Shown here: piece by piece, positions 32,429 to 43,105 of the stretch
Numbering within the stretch: the stretch's first letter is position 1
How the letters are laid out: every line of letters begins with the position of its first letter
Source: Arsenophonus sp052171895
Lineage (GTDB): Bacteria > Pseudomonadota > Gammaproteobacteria > Enterobacterales > Enterobacteriaceae
Length of the DNA stretch: 64,000 nt
Direction: 5' to 3'
Assembly (NCBI GenBank): GCA_052171895.1
Contig: JBQMRN010000006.1
Location: forward strand, 1-64,000
Notes under the pieces: generated by a model
Told to the model about the DNA's origin: nothing
The model's input: the letters and a program-made list of their open reading frames with translations, nothing else
Database searches by the model: none
Made by a program: the position numbers and the translations under genes

Positions 32429-33508
32429 TGTCCCCCCTGGATCACTATAGACCCTCGTCGAAAACACCCACCTATTCATGGCAAGATGGCTACTTAGGGA
32501 TATACTTAAAGAAAAAATTATGATGATTAGCCTCCATCGCATCGTTAGGTAACTTAGAACACTTAAAATCAGAGCTGCTATTAAGACCAGTAAAGAGTCT
32601 GCATATACTTTGGCTAAGCGTTATGGCATATCCGAACTTACTGTTGTTAAAGGATAAAAAGGAGATGATATTGATGATCAGAGCCATATTCCCATCGTTT
32701 GCCGAGAAGGCTGTCGCTCATGCTCAGGAAGCTACAGTTGTTTTCTAGGATAAACCTTTTTCTCCCTCTGGCGCAGATCTGCTGGCAGTCGTATGTGAAT
32801 TTTTAACCTGTTACATCTTGATTTCTGGTCCGGATAGCTGTTTCTGTAGGCACAGAACAGAGAAGAAATTTTTGTGAAATAAGGCAAGAGGAAGTGGAAG
32901 CCATGAAATCGAAGCATAAAGCGTTAAAAACGCTACGACTCTAGTTATCTTATACACCTAGATGTGAAATATCTTATGAAAATGTAAAGTGAAACTTCAT
33001 GACGTTATCTTTTTGTAGGTATAGATCGTGTAATTCGGATGGGTTTTATCTGTCTTTACAATTCTAAGACCGCGGCCAATGCTCGAGGCTTCTTACGTGC
33101 TATTAACCGAGCATGTTCCATTGGCTATCCATCGGATACTTATAGACAATGGCAAAAAATTTACAGACCCCCTTTTAGTCTGCGAAAACAGTCAACCATT
33201 GGAAAAGAGGAATTCTCGCCAGTTTGTGTACATAGCTTGGTATAGAACAACGACTTAGCCAATTTTGGCAAACCTTAAAATAGTATGGTCAAGCAGATTT
33301 AATGGGCGCATAGAAGATTAGCTGTAAAGCCATCATATCAATTCTGATAAAGAACTTGAGATCAAGCTGCATCAATATGTTTACCAGTACAATCAGGAAT
33401 TACCCCCAATCACTATTAGGTAAAACTCCATTTCAGTCTATAAAAGATTGCTTAAAAGTTAAACCTGAATTATTCAAAAAACCCTTACTATCTTCCGGGA
33501 AGTAAGAA
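32429..33508 (+). mobile_element. IS481-family element, full length but decayed
   Basis: The most complete IS481 copy, about 1.08 kb, running from TGTCCCCCC at the left to GGAAGTAAGA at the right. N-terminal helix-turn-helix pieces (KSAYTLAKRYGISELTV) are readable. The integrase core includes SARGFLRA and STIGKEEFSP, and the end reads PFQSIKD-LKVKPELF. Stops and frameshifts destroy it. It was inserted just before slyB. Confidence 0.88.
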
Positions 33509-33510
33509 TT

Positions 33511-33980
33511 ATATTAAAAGCAGTTTTCATTGGTATTTTTTAGAGTTACACTTTATCCACCTGTATAAACAGGTACCCTTTCTTAGGGATACTTATACCT
33601 CTTATGAAGCTAAAAAAAGATAAAACATAAACTACGGTACGGTTACTCGTGTAAAACCCCAGTTAATATTCATGGCGGTGATGACAAAATATCATAGGTA
33701 TGCTCTCTAGTGGTCCTCTGTTCTAAGTGAACTATTGACTAATACAGAGTTGGAGAGAGGGAGAACAGGAAAACCCTTACAACGGCCATGAGAGGCACGT
33801 GCAGAAATTGCGAGAATGGTCGTCTGTTGCCAGTCAAAATGTTTAACGGGCACTTAACAAAACAAAAGGCGTTCAACTGGAAATTAGTCTAGATATAATA
33901 GCCGCGTTATCTCTCTTGTGAAAAAGGTGATCTAAACAGTTTCCGTAATGGCTAACGTGTATATCTATTATAAGTAGTGG
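33511..33980 (+). pseudogene. slyB: Outer-membrane lipoprotein SlyB, degraded
   Basis: SlyB is a small PhoP-regulated outer-membrane lipoprotein. Traces are a signal peptide LKAVFIGIF ending in the lipobox LSTC, DTYTSYEAKK, NINYGTVTRVKP, ALNKTKGVQLEIS and KKGDLNSFRNG-RVY. These fall in SlyB order across the 155-residue protein. The glycine-rich centre is the most damaged. The start codon is lost next to IS481. It is divergent from the slyA remnant, as in E. coli. Confidence 0.82.
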
Positions 33981-34069
33981 AATAATATTACTATTTTACC
34001 CAGATAACTTAACTTAAATAAGATATCGCGACTAGATTTAAATAAATATAGCCGCGTATGTATAAAAAT

Positions 34070-34436
34070 TACAACTCTATTTGTTTTTTTATTCTCTATT
34101 ACTTATTATGTCTAATTATTAACCGATTAATATTTTGCTAAAGTTTTAATATCAATGAATAAAGTATATTTAATTCATTAAATGTAATACCTTCTAATAT
34201 ATCATTTCTTATTTTTTAATTACATCATAAACCTGTTTATCAATTGTCTTTAATTCTTTTGTTAATTTAATTTTTAGTTATCTATCGTTGATATAGGTTA
34301 TGACGTCTAATTAATTACTTTTCTTCTAATTGATCAATAGTTCTAACTAGCAAAGGTTGTTGAATACCTATTGCTTTGGCCAATTGAATTTGTGATTGAT
34401 TAAGTGGGTAAGTAGCTTATGTTGTATAAAGTTATC
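34070..34436 (-). pseudogene. slyA: Transcription regulator SlyA, C-terminal part
   Basis: SlyA is a MarR-family regulator of envelope and virulence genes. In pieces the minus strand reads LYNISYLPT, QLAKAIGIQQP, LVRTIDQLEEK, ITKIKLTKELKTIDKQVYDV and IKK. This is the winged helix and the C-terminal helix of SlyA. The N-terminal 40 or so codons lie 2.5 kb away at 36909-37027, separated by an IS481 and an IS256 copy. Confidence 0.8.
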
Positions 34437-35511
34437 TGTCATATTCCAGAAATAGTATGTTTTTTTGAATAATTCAGGTTTAACTTTGAAGCAATCTTTT
34501 ATAGAGTGCAATGAAGTTTTACTACTTAATACTGATTGATGTTATTTCCTGATTCTAAAGACAAAAATATTGATATAGAGTAATCTTAAACTCTTGACCA
34601 GAATTGAAATGATGGCTTTGGAGCCATTTCTATGTGCCAATTACATCGCTCTCAACCATAGCATTTGTTTGAGGATACCTTGGCGGCCTAAAAGTCGATG
34701 TTTTATATCAAGCTCTGTACACAAACGGGCGAATGCCTCTTTTCCAATGGTTGGACCGTTTTCGCAGACCAAAAATGGGGTCTGTAAATTTTTTTGCCAT
34801 TATCTATAAGTATCCGATGGATAGCCAATGGAACATGTTCGGTTAAGAGCAAGTAAGAAGCCTCGAGCATTGGCCGCGGTCTTAGAATTGTAAAGACGGA
34901 TAAAAACCCATCTGAATTACACGATCTATACCTACAAAAAGATAACGTCGTGAAGTTTCATTTCACATTTTACTAAGATATTTCATATCTAGGTGTATAA
35001 GATAACTAAAGTCATAGTTTTTTAACGCTTTATGCTTTGATTTCGTAGCTTCCTCTTGCCTCATTTCACAAAAATTTCTACTCTGTTCTGTGCCTACAGA
35101 AACAGCTATCCGGACCAGAAATCAAGATATAACAGGTTAAAAAATTCACATACGACTGCCATCAGATCTGCGTGAGAGGGAGAAAAAGGTTTATGCTAGA
35201 AAACAACTGCGGATTCATGAGCACGAGCGACAGCCTTCTCGGCAAACGATGGGAATATATGGCTCTGATCATCAATATCATCTCCTTTTTATCCTTTAAC
35301 AACAGTAAGTTCTGATATGCCATAACGCTTAGCCAAAGTAGATTCAGACTCTTTACTGCTCTGAAGAGCAGCTCTAATTTTAAGTGTTATAGTTGCTTAA
35401 CGATGGGAGGCTAATATAATCATTATGATTTTACCCTTAACTATATTCCTCAATAGCCATATTGCCATGAATAGGGGTGTACGACGAGGGTCTATATAAT
35501 GATTCGAGACA
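34437..35511 (-). mobile_element. IS481-family element inserted in slyA
   Basis: Minus-strand copy, full length, with terminal TGT at 34437 and ACA at 35511. It mirrors the plus-strand copy at 32429-33508, so slyB lies between two inverted IS481 copies. The transposase is broken. Confidence 0.87.
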
Positions 35512-36908
35512 AGTTATGCTCACTTCTAGTGAGCTGTATGCAATTTCAGAGATGGTGAGATATTTATTTCATTAATAATTTCAATCATATAGAGATTATA
35601 TCCCATAAAAAGTCTACCTACAAGTATCCAAGAAATAAAATATTAGCGCTGATCCCTTTCATGAACTCATCTGTAATACTAGCAGGCATGATAGTCACCG
35701 CCGTTGAGCCTGAGTTTTAAGCCATGCTGCGACAACATCCTGAACTCCACCTTATCTACGGGTGTTCATGGCCGTCATCCATAACAGTTATTTCCAATAG
35801 CAAACTATACAGACTGATATTGGTAATGTTGAGATTAAAGTGCCTAATGTCAAATGGATCACAGCGGAAAGGAAATATCCTTCAACAGCTCGGCTCGTTA
35901 CTACTCCACCTTATCTGAAGCGTGTAAAAACTCCGAAGAGTTGCTACCATGGCTGTTGTTGTAGCTGCGAAGTATATCTAGCGATGATTTTCACAAAGCT
36001 CTTAGGTGACTTTTCTTGGTGAAAAGCACATGATTTTTCAGTCTACCCATCAGTAGACTGAAACAAGAATAGCTTAAAGAGCAGAGGAGGCTGTATGCCA
36101 TACGTAATTTAAGCGATACGCGCTCCTTTATTTCTTTGAAGATGGCATATATAATCCTGTCAAGTAAGGTAATCCCTTTTTCTGCTGCTCATTATTGGCG
36201 TCACTGAGCATTGAGAGGTAATGAGCTAGTTGTGCTCGAAGATGCTTATCAAGAATCAAAAGTGAACTGGATCAAACTTTTCAATGGCCTGCATGCGCGT
36301 AGCTTAAACAGTATCTTCCAGGCTTATTACGGAAGAGGATTTTTCTTGATTTTTGGAATACAATAGCAAAAATATTTCCGGACACGCAGCAGCAAGGCTG
36401 TTGGGTACACAAAACACCTAATATGTTAGCTTCACTCCAAAAAGGCATGCAACTGAAAGTTAAGTGACTGAGCTGCGAAAAGTCTAGCTAGCAGAGAAAG
36501 CTACCATACCGCTAATAAAAAAGCCATTGATGTTTTGTTTGCAATGTTTTAAGAAAAGTATTCTTAAGCAATGAAGAAGCTGTAGAAAGATCAAGAAGAA
36601 CTGCTGGCATTCTACAATTTCCAGTCAGAACAGTAGCTATCAATAGAACGACGAATTCAATTGAATCGGTTTTTTCGACATGAGAACCTACAAAACCGTC
36701 GTGGGAGAAGAACTGTAGTTCGAGAAAAATAACTTTTTCAAAGCTATTTGAATTGCTACAGTTTGCTCATTAAAGCTAAAACTAGCTAAGGGAATTTGGC
36801 TTGCTGATCATGGTGGTAAACAATGTCCAATTTAAAAATAGAGTACAAATTCACAAAGCATCAGAGCGAACTACACCCTAACCCTCATATACTAAATCTG
36901 GTAATAAC
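35511..36908 (+). mobile_element. IS256-family element inserted at the IS481 end in slyA
   Basis: Full-length decayed copy beginning directly at the IS481 right end (AAGTTATGCTCA) and ending with AATAACT before slyA sequence resumes. Traces include IKVPNVKW, CGVYLAMIFTKLLGDF and TNSIESVF-like. Either it inserted next to IS481 or the two sites were joined by deletion. Confidence 0.85.
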
Positions 36909-37027
36909 TATTCAGGACCAACTACTCAATGAGTTTTGCTAAGCTTTCATAGTTTTAGACAATGATCAATCAATACCAGTCAAACTTGAACTAAACGCGC
37001 AAGATAAGTTCTTATTTTTAAATCCAA
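36909..37027 (-). pseudogene. slyA: Transcription regulator SlyA, N-terminal part
   Basis: The minus strand reads LDLKIRTYLARLVQV, LVLIDHCLKL and KLSKTH, with three TGA codons where SlyA usually has W, E or W. This matches the SlyA start (TYLARLVRMWRALIDHRLKP, LELTQTHW). It continues in the fragment at 34070-34436. Confidence 0.78.
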
Positions 37028-37785
37028 TTATTCCTCCTTAAAAATAAAGTAGCATCTACATCTATTAATTATTAAATTGCCAATTAATATAATAGAAATA
37101 TATATTTATATCTATTTACTAAATAGATATAGATAATAATCTATAAAGATTTATATATTTAAATTTAAATATAGCATTATAATATATGAATTTATATTTC
37201 AATATAAGTATATTAAGTTGACTTAATTAGTTATATAATTATTACCTACTTATTTAACATATAAAACAAAAAAACTATTAGTTATAGTATTCTTAAAATC
37301 ATTTATTTAGCTTTAGTGAGATACTTAATCTATATTTATTTTTAAAAATCTAAAAGTTTAAAAAACCAATAAAAACTTTTTATGTCTTAAATAAGTAATA
37401 CTAAATAGAACAACTTAATAAATTATTAAATAATTTAAAGTAAAATTACAACTAAATATTAAATTAATACATTAACAATTAGTGATAATAAAAAAGTAAT
37501 TGTTATACATTAGTAATGCATTATTTGTAAATAAAAAATTCGTTTAATTTATAATATTATTATAAGAAATAACTTATAACAACATCACGATTAATTATAA
37601 TTGAATAGCTATTATAAGTTAGCTTAACAACTTTTTTAAATAGTCACTATTTAAGACTAGAGCAACACAATCAGTTATATTATATATTTAATTAATCAAG
37701 CAACTATATAAATTGAAATAATAGTATAGTTTATACTATATTAATATCAGTCATGAATTGTTTTTAAACTAAAGAAGAGGCTTAT
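37028..37785. other. Very AT-rich intergenic region
   Basis: About 750 bases with almost no G+C (37081-37140 has about six G or C in 60). In E. coli nemR and nemA sit between slyA and gloA. Nothing of them is recognisable, so they have been deleted or eroded past detection. No RNA gene or clear terminator is seen. Confidence 0.5.
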
Positions 37786-38196
37786 ATACTGTTACTTCAT
37801 ACCATGTTACGGATTGGCAATCTTCAATCCTTAATTCATTTTATACTGAATATTAGATATGCATCTATTTTATAGAGAAGTAAAAATCCTGCATAAAAAT
37901 ACTCACATACCATCGTTGGGTATGATGATGAAAGTAAAGCTGCCGTAATCAAATTAACTTATAATTATGGTGTTTAGGATTATCAGATGGGCACAACCTT
38001 TGCTCACATTGTATTATGCGTTGAAACCTTGCAGATACATATACTAGCCTACGGCTGGCACGTAGGCCATAATGTTATGGGCAAAGCAGGACAAGTTAAA
38101 GGAACCTCAACAATTATTGGATTCATGGAAAATCTTAATAGCTATAAAATTGAACTGATTGAAAATAAAAATAGTACTAATGCTTTATGTAACTGA
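37786..38196 (+). pseudogene. gloA: Lactoylglutathione lyase GloA (glyoxalase I), degraded
   Basis: GloA detoxifies methylglyoxal as its glutathione adduct. The start codon is now ATA, then LLHTMLRIGNLQ (the metal-ligand His is kept), IVGYDDESKAAVIKLTYNYG with a stop in place of the next residue, GTTFAHIVLCVE (His ligand region), AGQVKGTSTIIGFMEN and SYKIELIENK. Frameshifts lie around 37850 and 37975. It is directly upstream of rnt, as in E. coli. The decay is moderate. Confidence 0.92.
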
Positions 38197-38316
38197 CGCT
38201 TTACCTCATTAATTGAAGATCTATCCATATATTTTCTATGCTTAAGGCAAGTTAATGCATTTTACTCAAAATTTGGCATAATATTTTTATTCTCAAGTAT
38301 ATAAAGTCTTAAGAAA

Positions 38317-38958
38317 ATGTCTAATAAAAAAAATGGGGTTAACACGTTGGCAAAGCGTTTTCGAGGTTATTATCCTGTCGTTATCGATTTAGAAACTGGT
38401 GGGTTTAATGCACAACAAGATGCGCTATTAGAAGTTGCGGCTATGACGCTAAAAATGGATCAAGGGGGTTGGTTAGAGATTGATAAAAAACTCCATTTTC
38501 ATGTTTCACCTTTTGATGGGGCAAATATAGAAGCAACTGCACTTATTTTCACTGGTATCGACCCAACTAATCCTTTACGTAATGCTGTCAATGAATATAC
38601 CGCTTTACATGCAATTTTTAAAATGGTTAGAAATGGCATTAAAAATAATGATTGCAATTTAGCAATTATTGTTGCTCATAATGCCAATTTTGATCATAGT
38701 TTTATTATGGCCGCCGCTCAGCGTGCAAATCTAAAACGTAATCCATTCCATCCTTTTGCAACTTTCGATACCGCGACACTTAGCGGGCTTGCTTTTGGTC
38801 AAACAATTTTAGCTAAAGCTTGTTATACCGCCGGGATCCCATTTGACGCCAAACAGGCGCATGGCGCACTTTACGACACCGATAGAACAGCACTACTATT
38901 TTGTGAAATCGTCAATAAATGGAAGAAATTAGGTGGCTGGCCGCTAAGAATCGATTAA
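38317..38958 (+). CDS. rnt: Ribonuclease T
   Basis: RNase T is the DEDD-family 3'-5' exoribonuclease that trims tRNA and other stable RNA 3' ends. At 213 residues it matches E. coli (215). The acidic catalytic motifs are visible: VIDLETGG (residues about 23-30), the TGIDP region, AHNANFDHSF and HGALYDTDRTA with the catalytic His and Asp. The frame is intact, next to the dead gloA, and a hairpin follows at 38965-38998. Its survival fits a need for RNA maturation even while the local rRNA operon decays. Confidence 0.97.
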   Translation: MSNKKNGVNTLAKRFRGYYPVVIDLETGGFNAQQDALLEVAAMTLKMDQGGWLEIDKKLHFHVSPFDGANIEATALIFTGIDPTNPLRNAVNEYTALHAIFKMVRNGIKNNDCNLAIIVAHNANFDHSFIMAAAQRANLKRNPFHPFATFDTATLSGLAFGQTILAKACYTAGIPFDAKQAHGALYDTDRTALLFCEIVNKWKKLGGWPLRID

Positions 38959-38964
38959 TAATCA

Positions 38965-38998
38965 AAGGCAGTGTAGTAACATATAATTCCACTGCCTT
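38965..38998 (+). terminator. Hairpin downstream of rnt
   Basis: AAGGCAGTG and CACTGCCTT pair perfectly across a 16-base loop, seven bases after the rnt stop, followed by ATAATTATTGTTTTG. It is probably the rnt terminator, with a weak T-run. The IS481 starting at 39012 lies immediately after. Confidence 0.6.
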
Positions 38999-39011
38999 AT
39001 AATTATTGTTT

Positions 39012-39252
39012 TGTCCAGGATCATTATATAGACACTCGTCGTACACCCCTATTCATGGTAAGATAGCTACTGAGGAATATAGTTAAGGGCAAAATATCAT
39101 AATGATAATGGTGCATTGTCAGGCAATTACAATAGCTAAAATAAGAGCTGCTCTTCAGATCAGTAAGAAGCTTGCGTCTACTTTGGCTAAGCGTTATAGC
39201 ATATCTGAACTTACCGTTGCTAAATGGCAAAAACAAGATGATGTTGATGATC
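39012..39252 (+). mobile_element. IS481-family element, 5' part
   Basis: The left end starts with TGTCCAGG. The helix-turn-helix region of the transposase follows (KKLASTLAKRYSISELTVAK), up to DDVDD. At 39252 the sequence TGATGATC is followed by an IS1595 copy; the element resumes at 40310. Confidence 0.88.
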
Positions 39253-40309
39253 GGGTATGTTGATGTTGCCAAATGTTATTGCTTTGCTCGCAGAGCAATT
39301 TGTAGCCAGACGTCTGCTCTGTATTTTAATTATTGTGGTTTCAAACAATTTTCTTCAGGCTAGATAATTTGGTAAAAAAACAACCCTACACCATGGAAGC
39401 TACTCAGCTATCCTTTTAATCGGCTAATAGTAAGTGTTCATATTTTGAATATAGAATTCCTTACTAATAACTCTTTAATTATCTAACCTTATTAGGCAAT
39501 AGTGACTAATTTCATACTTCTTGGCAAAGGTTTCGTACCATTTAGGTTTGTCTGATAAAAGCATGCTCTTTATCGATGATCAGCTAAAGAGAGAACAGCT
39601 AACACACTCTGCATTAAATTTTTCAAAAATATCATCGCTCAAATGACATCCAATCTCTGGAGATTAAGACCTCGATTCGTTCTTTTCTTTTATTTCCTCC
39701 TCTTTCGTCTTTTCTAGCTTTCCTATATAGAGGAAATAACGCTTCCCTCTAAAGGATTTCTGGAAAAATGTTTCGTCGACTTCAAGAATACCACTTAATA
39801 CATTTATGTTAGCTGTCACTGATAAAACAAGGAAGCAGTGACGCCATCTAAACACTGTTTTTAAATTAATGCCTATTTGTTTCGCTGACTCCTGTAAAGT
39901 AAAACTATTCAAAAGATAATACATCAGAGATAACTAAAGCATTTATTCCTTCTGATGTAGTTTCGCCAAAGGAGTTCTAGTAAGATTTTTAAATGTTTTC
40001 CTGCAATCGGAGATTTTCAATGATATCGCTGTAACCCTAATAAGTCTCTTCCCAGCGGATAAAAATAATATATTCACTCTGACAAATATGGGGAGATGAT
40101 AAAGTGGAATGAGTTGATTCAATGCATAAATCAACATTATCCGACAGATTGTCGCTGAGCCATCTAATGAAATGCAGATTTATGTTGGTAGGGAGTGAGG
40201 AAAGAGTTTCTTTGATCTCTATGACTGTTTACTTTTTTATGGCAACCTCTTAAGGAAAATCCTTTATACAGTATAAGGATTTCTACAAACAACCTTTTCT
40301 AACATAGCC
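39253..40309 (-). mobile_element. IS1595-family element inside IS481 with perfect 8-bp duplication
   Basis: Minus-strand copy bounded by GGGTATG at the left and CTAACATAGCC at the right, flanked on both sides by TGATGATC (39245-39252 and 40310-40317). The broken transposase still reads SLTLQESAKQIGINLKTVF, GILEVDETFFQKSFRGKRY. The same IS481 position holds IS1595 at 24881-25788. Confidence 0.9.
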
Positions 40310-41110
40310 TGATGATCACAGCCATATTCATCATCGTTTGCCTACGACGCTATTACCACCTTAGGAAGGGGGTAGTCATTTTTCTATGAAAATATTTTCT
40401 CCATTTCGACGATCTGCTGACAAGTCATACGAAAATTCCTGAACCCTATTGTATATCAATCTAGCCTAGATCGCTGTTTATGCAAACGAGGTGTGGGGAA
40501 TTTGTGTGAAATGAGGTAAGAAAGCAGCGGAGCCAAATCACAAAGCGTTTAAAAGCTACGAGCCTGGTTATTTCACGGAGATATGAAATATCTTTCGAAA
40601 ATGCCAAACAAAACTTCACGACGTTATCTTTTTATAGGCATAGATCGCTCCACTCGATGGATTTTATCCGTTTTTATAAGGCCAACTAAGACCGCAGTCA
40701 AATGGCTCGAGGCTTCTTACTTGATCTTAATCGAGCATGGCCCATGGCTTATCCATTGGATACTTACAGATAATAGCAAAGAATTTACAGACTGCCTTTC
40801 CGTATGCGAAAAACATTCAACCATTGGAAAAGAAGAATTCGCCCGTTTGTATATAGAGCTTGGTATAAAACACTGACTTAGCTTGGCTAAGCCATACCTA
40901 AAACGAATGGTATGGTCAAGCGATTTAATGGGCGCATAGAAGATTAGCTGCAAAACCATCATTTCAATTCTACTGAAAAGCTTGAGATCAAGCTACATCA
41001 ATATATTTATCCCTACAATCAGAAATTACCCACAATCAGTATTAGCTAACACTCCATTGCAATCTATGAAAGATTGATTTAAAGTTAAAGATGAATTATT
41101 CAAAAAAACT
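40310..41110 (+). mobile_element. IS481-family element, 3' part
   Basis: Resumes the element of 39012-39252. It includes the best-preserved DDE stretch in the window: MPNKTSRRYLFIGIDRSTRW, ILTDNSKEFTDCLS and HSTIGKEEFARLY, ending in ELGIKH. Stops lie before and after this. It is interrupted at 41110 by IS256; the last bases follow at 42566-42597. Confidence 0.88.
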
Positions 41111-42565
41111 GAGTTATACTCATTTCTGGTGTATGGAGTTTCGGAGATATGGGTATCCTGCTGATTGATTTCGTGAATAATCTCAACAATAGAGAAAGAT
41201 ATGCCATGAAAAAGTCTACCATATAGGTATTCATAAAACTAGATATTACCTCTAGGGATCCATTGCATAAATTTATCCGTAACCATCCCGGGCAACTTAT
41301 AGCAAGCACAGCGTTGAGCCTTAATCTTGAAGCAATGCTGCGACAATATGCTGAAAGGCCGCCTTATCGACCTGGCCTCATGCCGTCGTCCATAACAGTT
41401 TTTCCACAGCGAATCCATAAAGACTAGTATTGGCAATGTTGAGATTAAAGTGCCTAAGGTCAGGGATCATTTTATCAAGAACGGAAATATGCTTCAATAG
41501 CTCCTTGCTACCGCCTTACTCTGAAGAGTGCAAAAAGTGGAGAAAACTTAGCTACCCATTGAGTGTTACCTTTACTAGGCATATCCACAAGTAATTTTCT
41601 CGAAGCTCTAGGGGGGAGCCGCTTTCTAGATAAAAAAGCATATGAGTCTCTCTCTGCCAGAACATATTTCATCAGCATATGAAAACAGCAATGGCTTAAA
41701 AGACAACAAGCAATGGTGCCTACATGATTTAAGCAATACCCGCTACGTTTATTTTTTAGCCTATGGCATAAATAGTCTTCTCACTCTCAGGCAAGATGAT
41801 CACCTTTATCTGGTAGTCATTACGGCGGCACTGAGCATGGAAGTAATAAGCTAGTTGCGCTCGAAGATACTTATAGAGAGTTATAAGCAAAGTTGGCAAA
41901 ACTTATCAATGCCCTGAAGGTACGGGGCTTAACCATATATCTAAGGCTTGCTACAAGAGATGATGGATGTACTTGATTTTTGGAATGCAATGCCAAAGAT
42001 ATTCCCGGATACCCAACAGCAACGCTATTGTGTGCACTAAACAGGTAATGTGCTGGCTTAAGCCTTCTAAAAGGCATGCAACTAAAAATTAAGGCTGAGT
42101 TCCGGAAAGTCTAGCTAGCAGAAAGCTGCCATGCCGCTAATAAAAAACCATTGATGTTTTGTTGGCAAGGTATTCAATAAACTATCCCATGCAGCGATGA
42201 AGAAGCTAAAGAAAGATCGACAAGAATTGCTGGCATTCTACAATTTCCTATCAGATCACTGGGCATCAATAAGAACGATGAAGCAGATTGAATCAGCTTT
42301 TGCAAAGCTGAGACTACAACGAAGCTAACATGTGAAGAACTGTGATTCGATAAAAGATCCCCCTCTTTCAATGCTATTTAAACTGCTACAGTTTGCTCAG
42401 AAAACCTAAATCGGAGTTATGTGGAGAGCCGCCATAAGGAGATTTTATATTGCTTTTGACCCTAGTGCTAAACAATGTCCAATTTAAGAATGCAGAACAG
42501 ATTCACAAACATCAAAACAGAACCTGTAGTCTAAAATCAGCATACAGCAGATTTGCTAATAACTC
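41111..42565 (+). mobile_element. IS256-family element inside IS481
   Basis: Full-length decayed copy with matching ends GAGTTAT (41111) and ATAACTC (42565). IS481 sequence continues on both sides, with TTATTCAAAAAAACT before and AAAAACCATACTATC after, so an A-rich target duplication is likely. Traces include YVYFLAYGINSLLT and SNHSSSH. The transposase is broken throughout. Confidence 0.88.
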
Positions 42566-42597
42566 AAAAACCATACTATCTTCCTGGAAGTGGTACA
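42566..42597 (+). mobile_element. IS481-family element, terminal piece
   Basis: The last 32 bases of the IS481 begun at 39012, ending TGGTACA. This completes a three-layer nest: IS481 host, IS1595 and IS256 guests. Confidence 0.8.
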
Positions 42598-42711
42598 CAT
42601 AATCAATAATACTTCTGCTAAGCTAGAATTTTCTATAAAATCAAATGGATTATAATCTTTTATATTGCTTAAGAGAGTGAATTGATGGTGTATGGATATC
42701 CTCTCAATCAT

Positions 42712-42748
42712 GCTTTAAGGCTGTTTATAGCATAAACAGCCTTAAAGC
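42712..42748. terminator. Perfect 16-bp hairpin
   Basis: GCTTTAAGGCTGTTTA, loop TAGCA, TAAACAGCCTTAAAGC. It is the strongest hairpin in the window. No T-run follows on either strand, so it may be a terminator that lost its tail or another RNA or DNA signal. It lies 360 bases downstream of nfuA. Confidence 0.5.
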
Positions 42749-42779
42749 CAGCATTAACTAAATATTGTGCTCTGCTTAG

Positions 42780-42990
42780 CTACTATGGCCATGCTAACGC
42801 CTTACTATTAGAAAGGCGTATCAAACTTTATTTACTTAATAAAGTTATTTAAGATCTCATTCATAAAATAGTAAGCACCTTTAATATGTGCTGAATAAAA
42901 ACTTTGTGAGTTATGAATGCTGACAATAATGTCGTCGTCACCTGTTTGCTAAAGTTTATAGCTTTATTCAACTGTAATTAATTACAAATT
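42780..42990 (-). pseudogene. C-terminal remnant of an unidentified gene
   Basis: The minus strand reads QTGDDDIIVSIHNSQSFYSA followed by HIKGAYYFMNEILNNFIK and a TAA stop. Just beyond the stop, ACGCCTT and AAGGCGT near 42800-42825 form a short hairpin. The clean 38-codon frame with its own terminator-like hairpin suggests the 3' end of a real gene downstream of nfuA. Upstream codons are broken. The family is not recognised; it is not GntT as far as I can see. Confidence 0.35.
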
Positions 42991-43105
42991 ATCCATACTA
43001 ATCTGCATAATATTATTTTATATATAAAATAATATACTTTTTATACTTTTAAAGAGTATCTATCATTAGCAAAAATAAGTACATTAGCAAAAATAAATAA
43101 TTATT

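Noticed and set aside
24881..42597. Composite transposon carrying tyrS-pdxH and neighbours between IS copies
   Set aside because: The enclosed genes keep E. coli-like core order, so the IS elements inserted around native DNA and did not bring it in.
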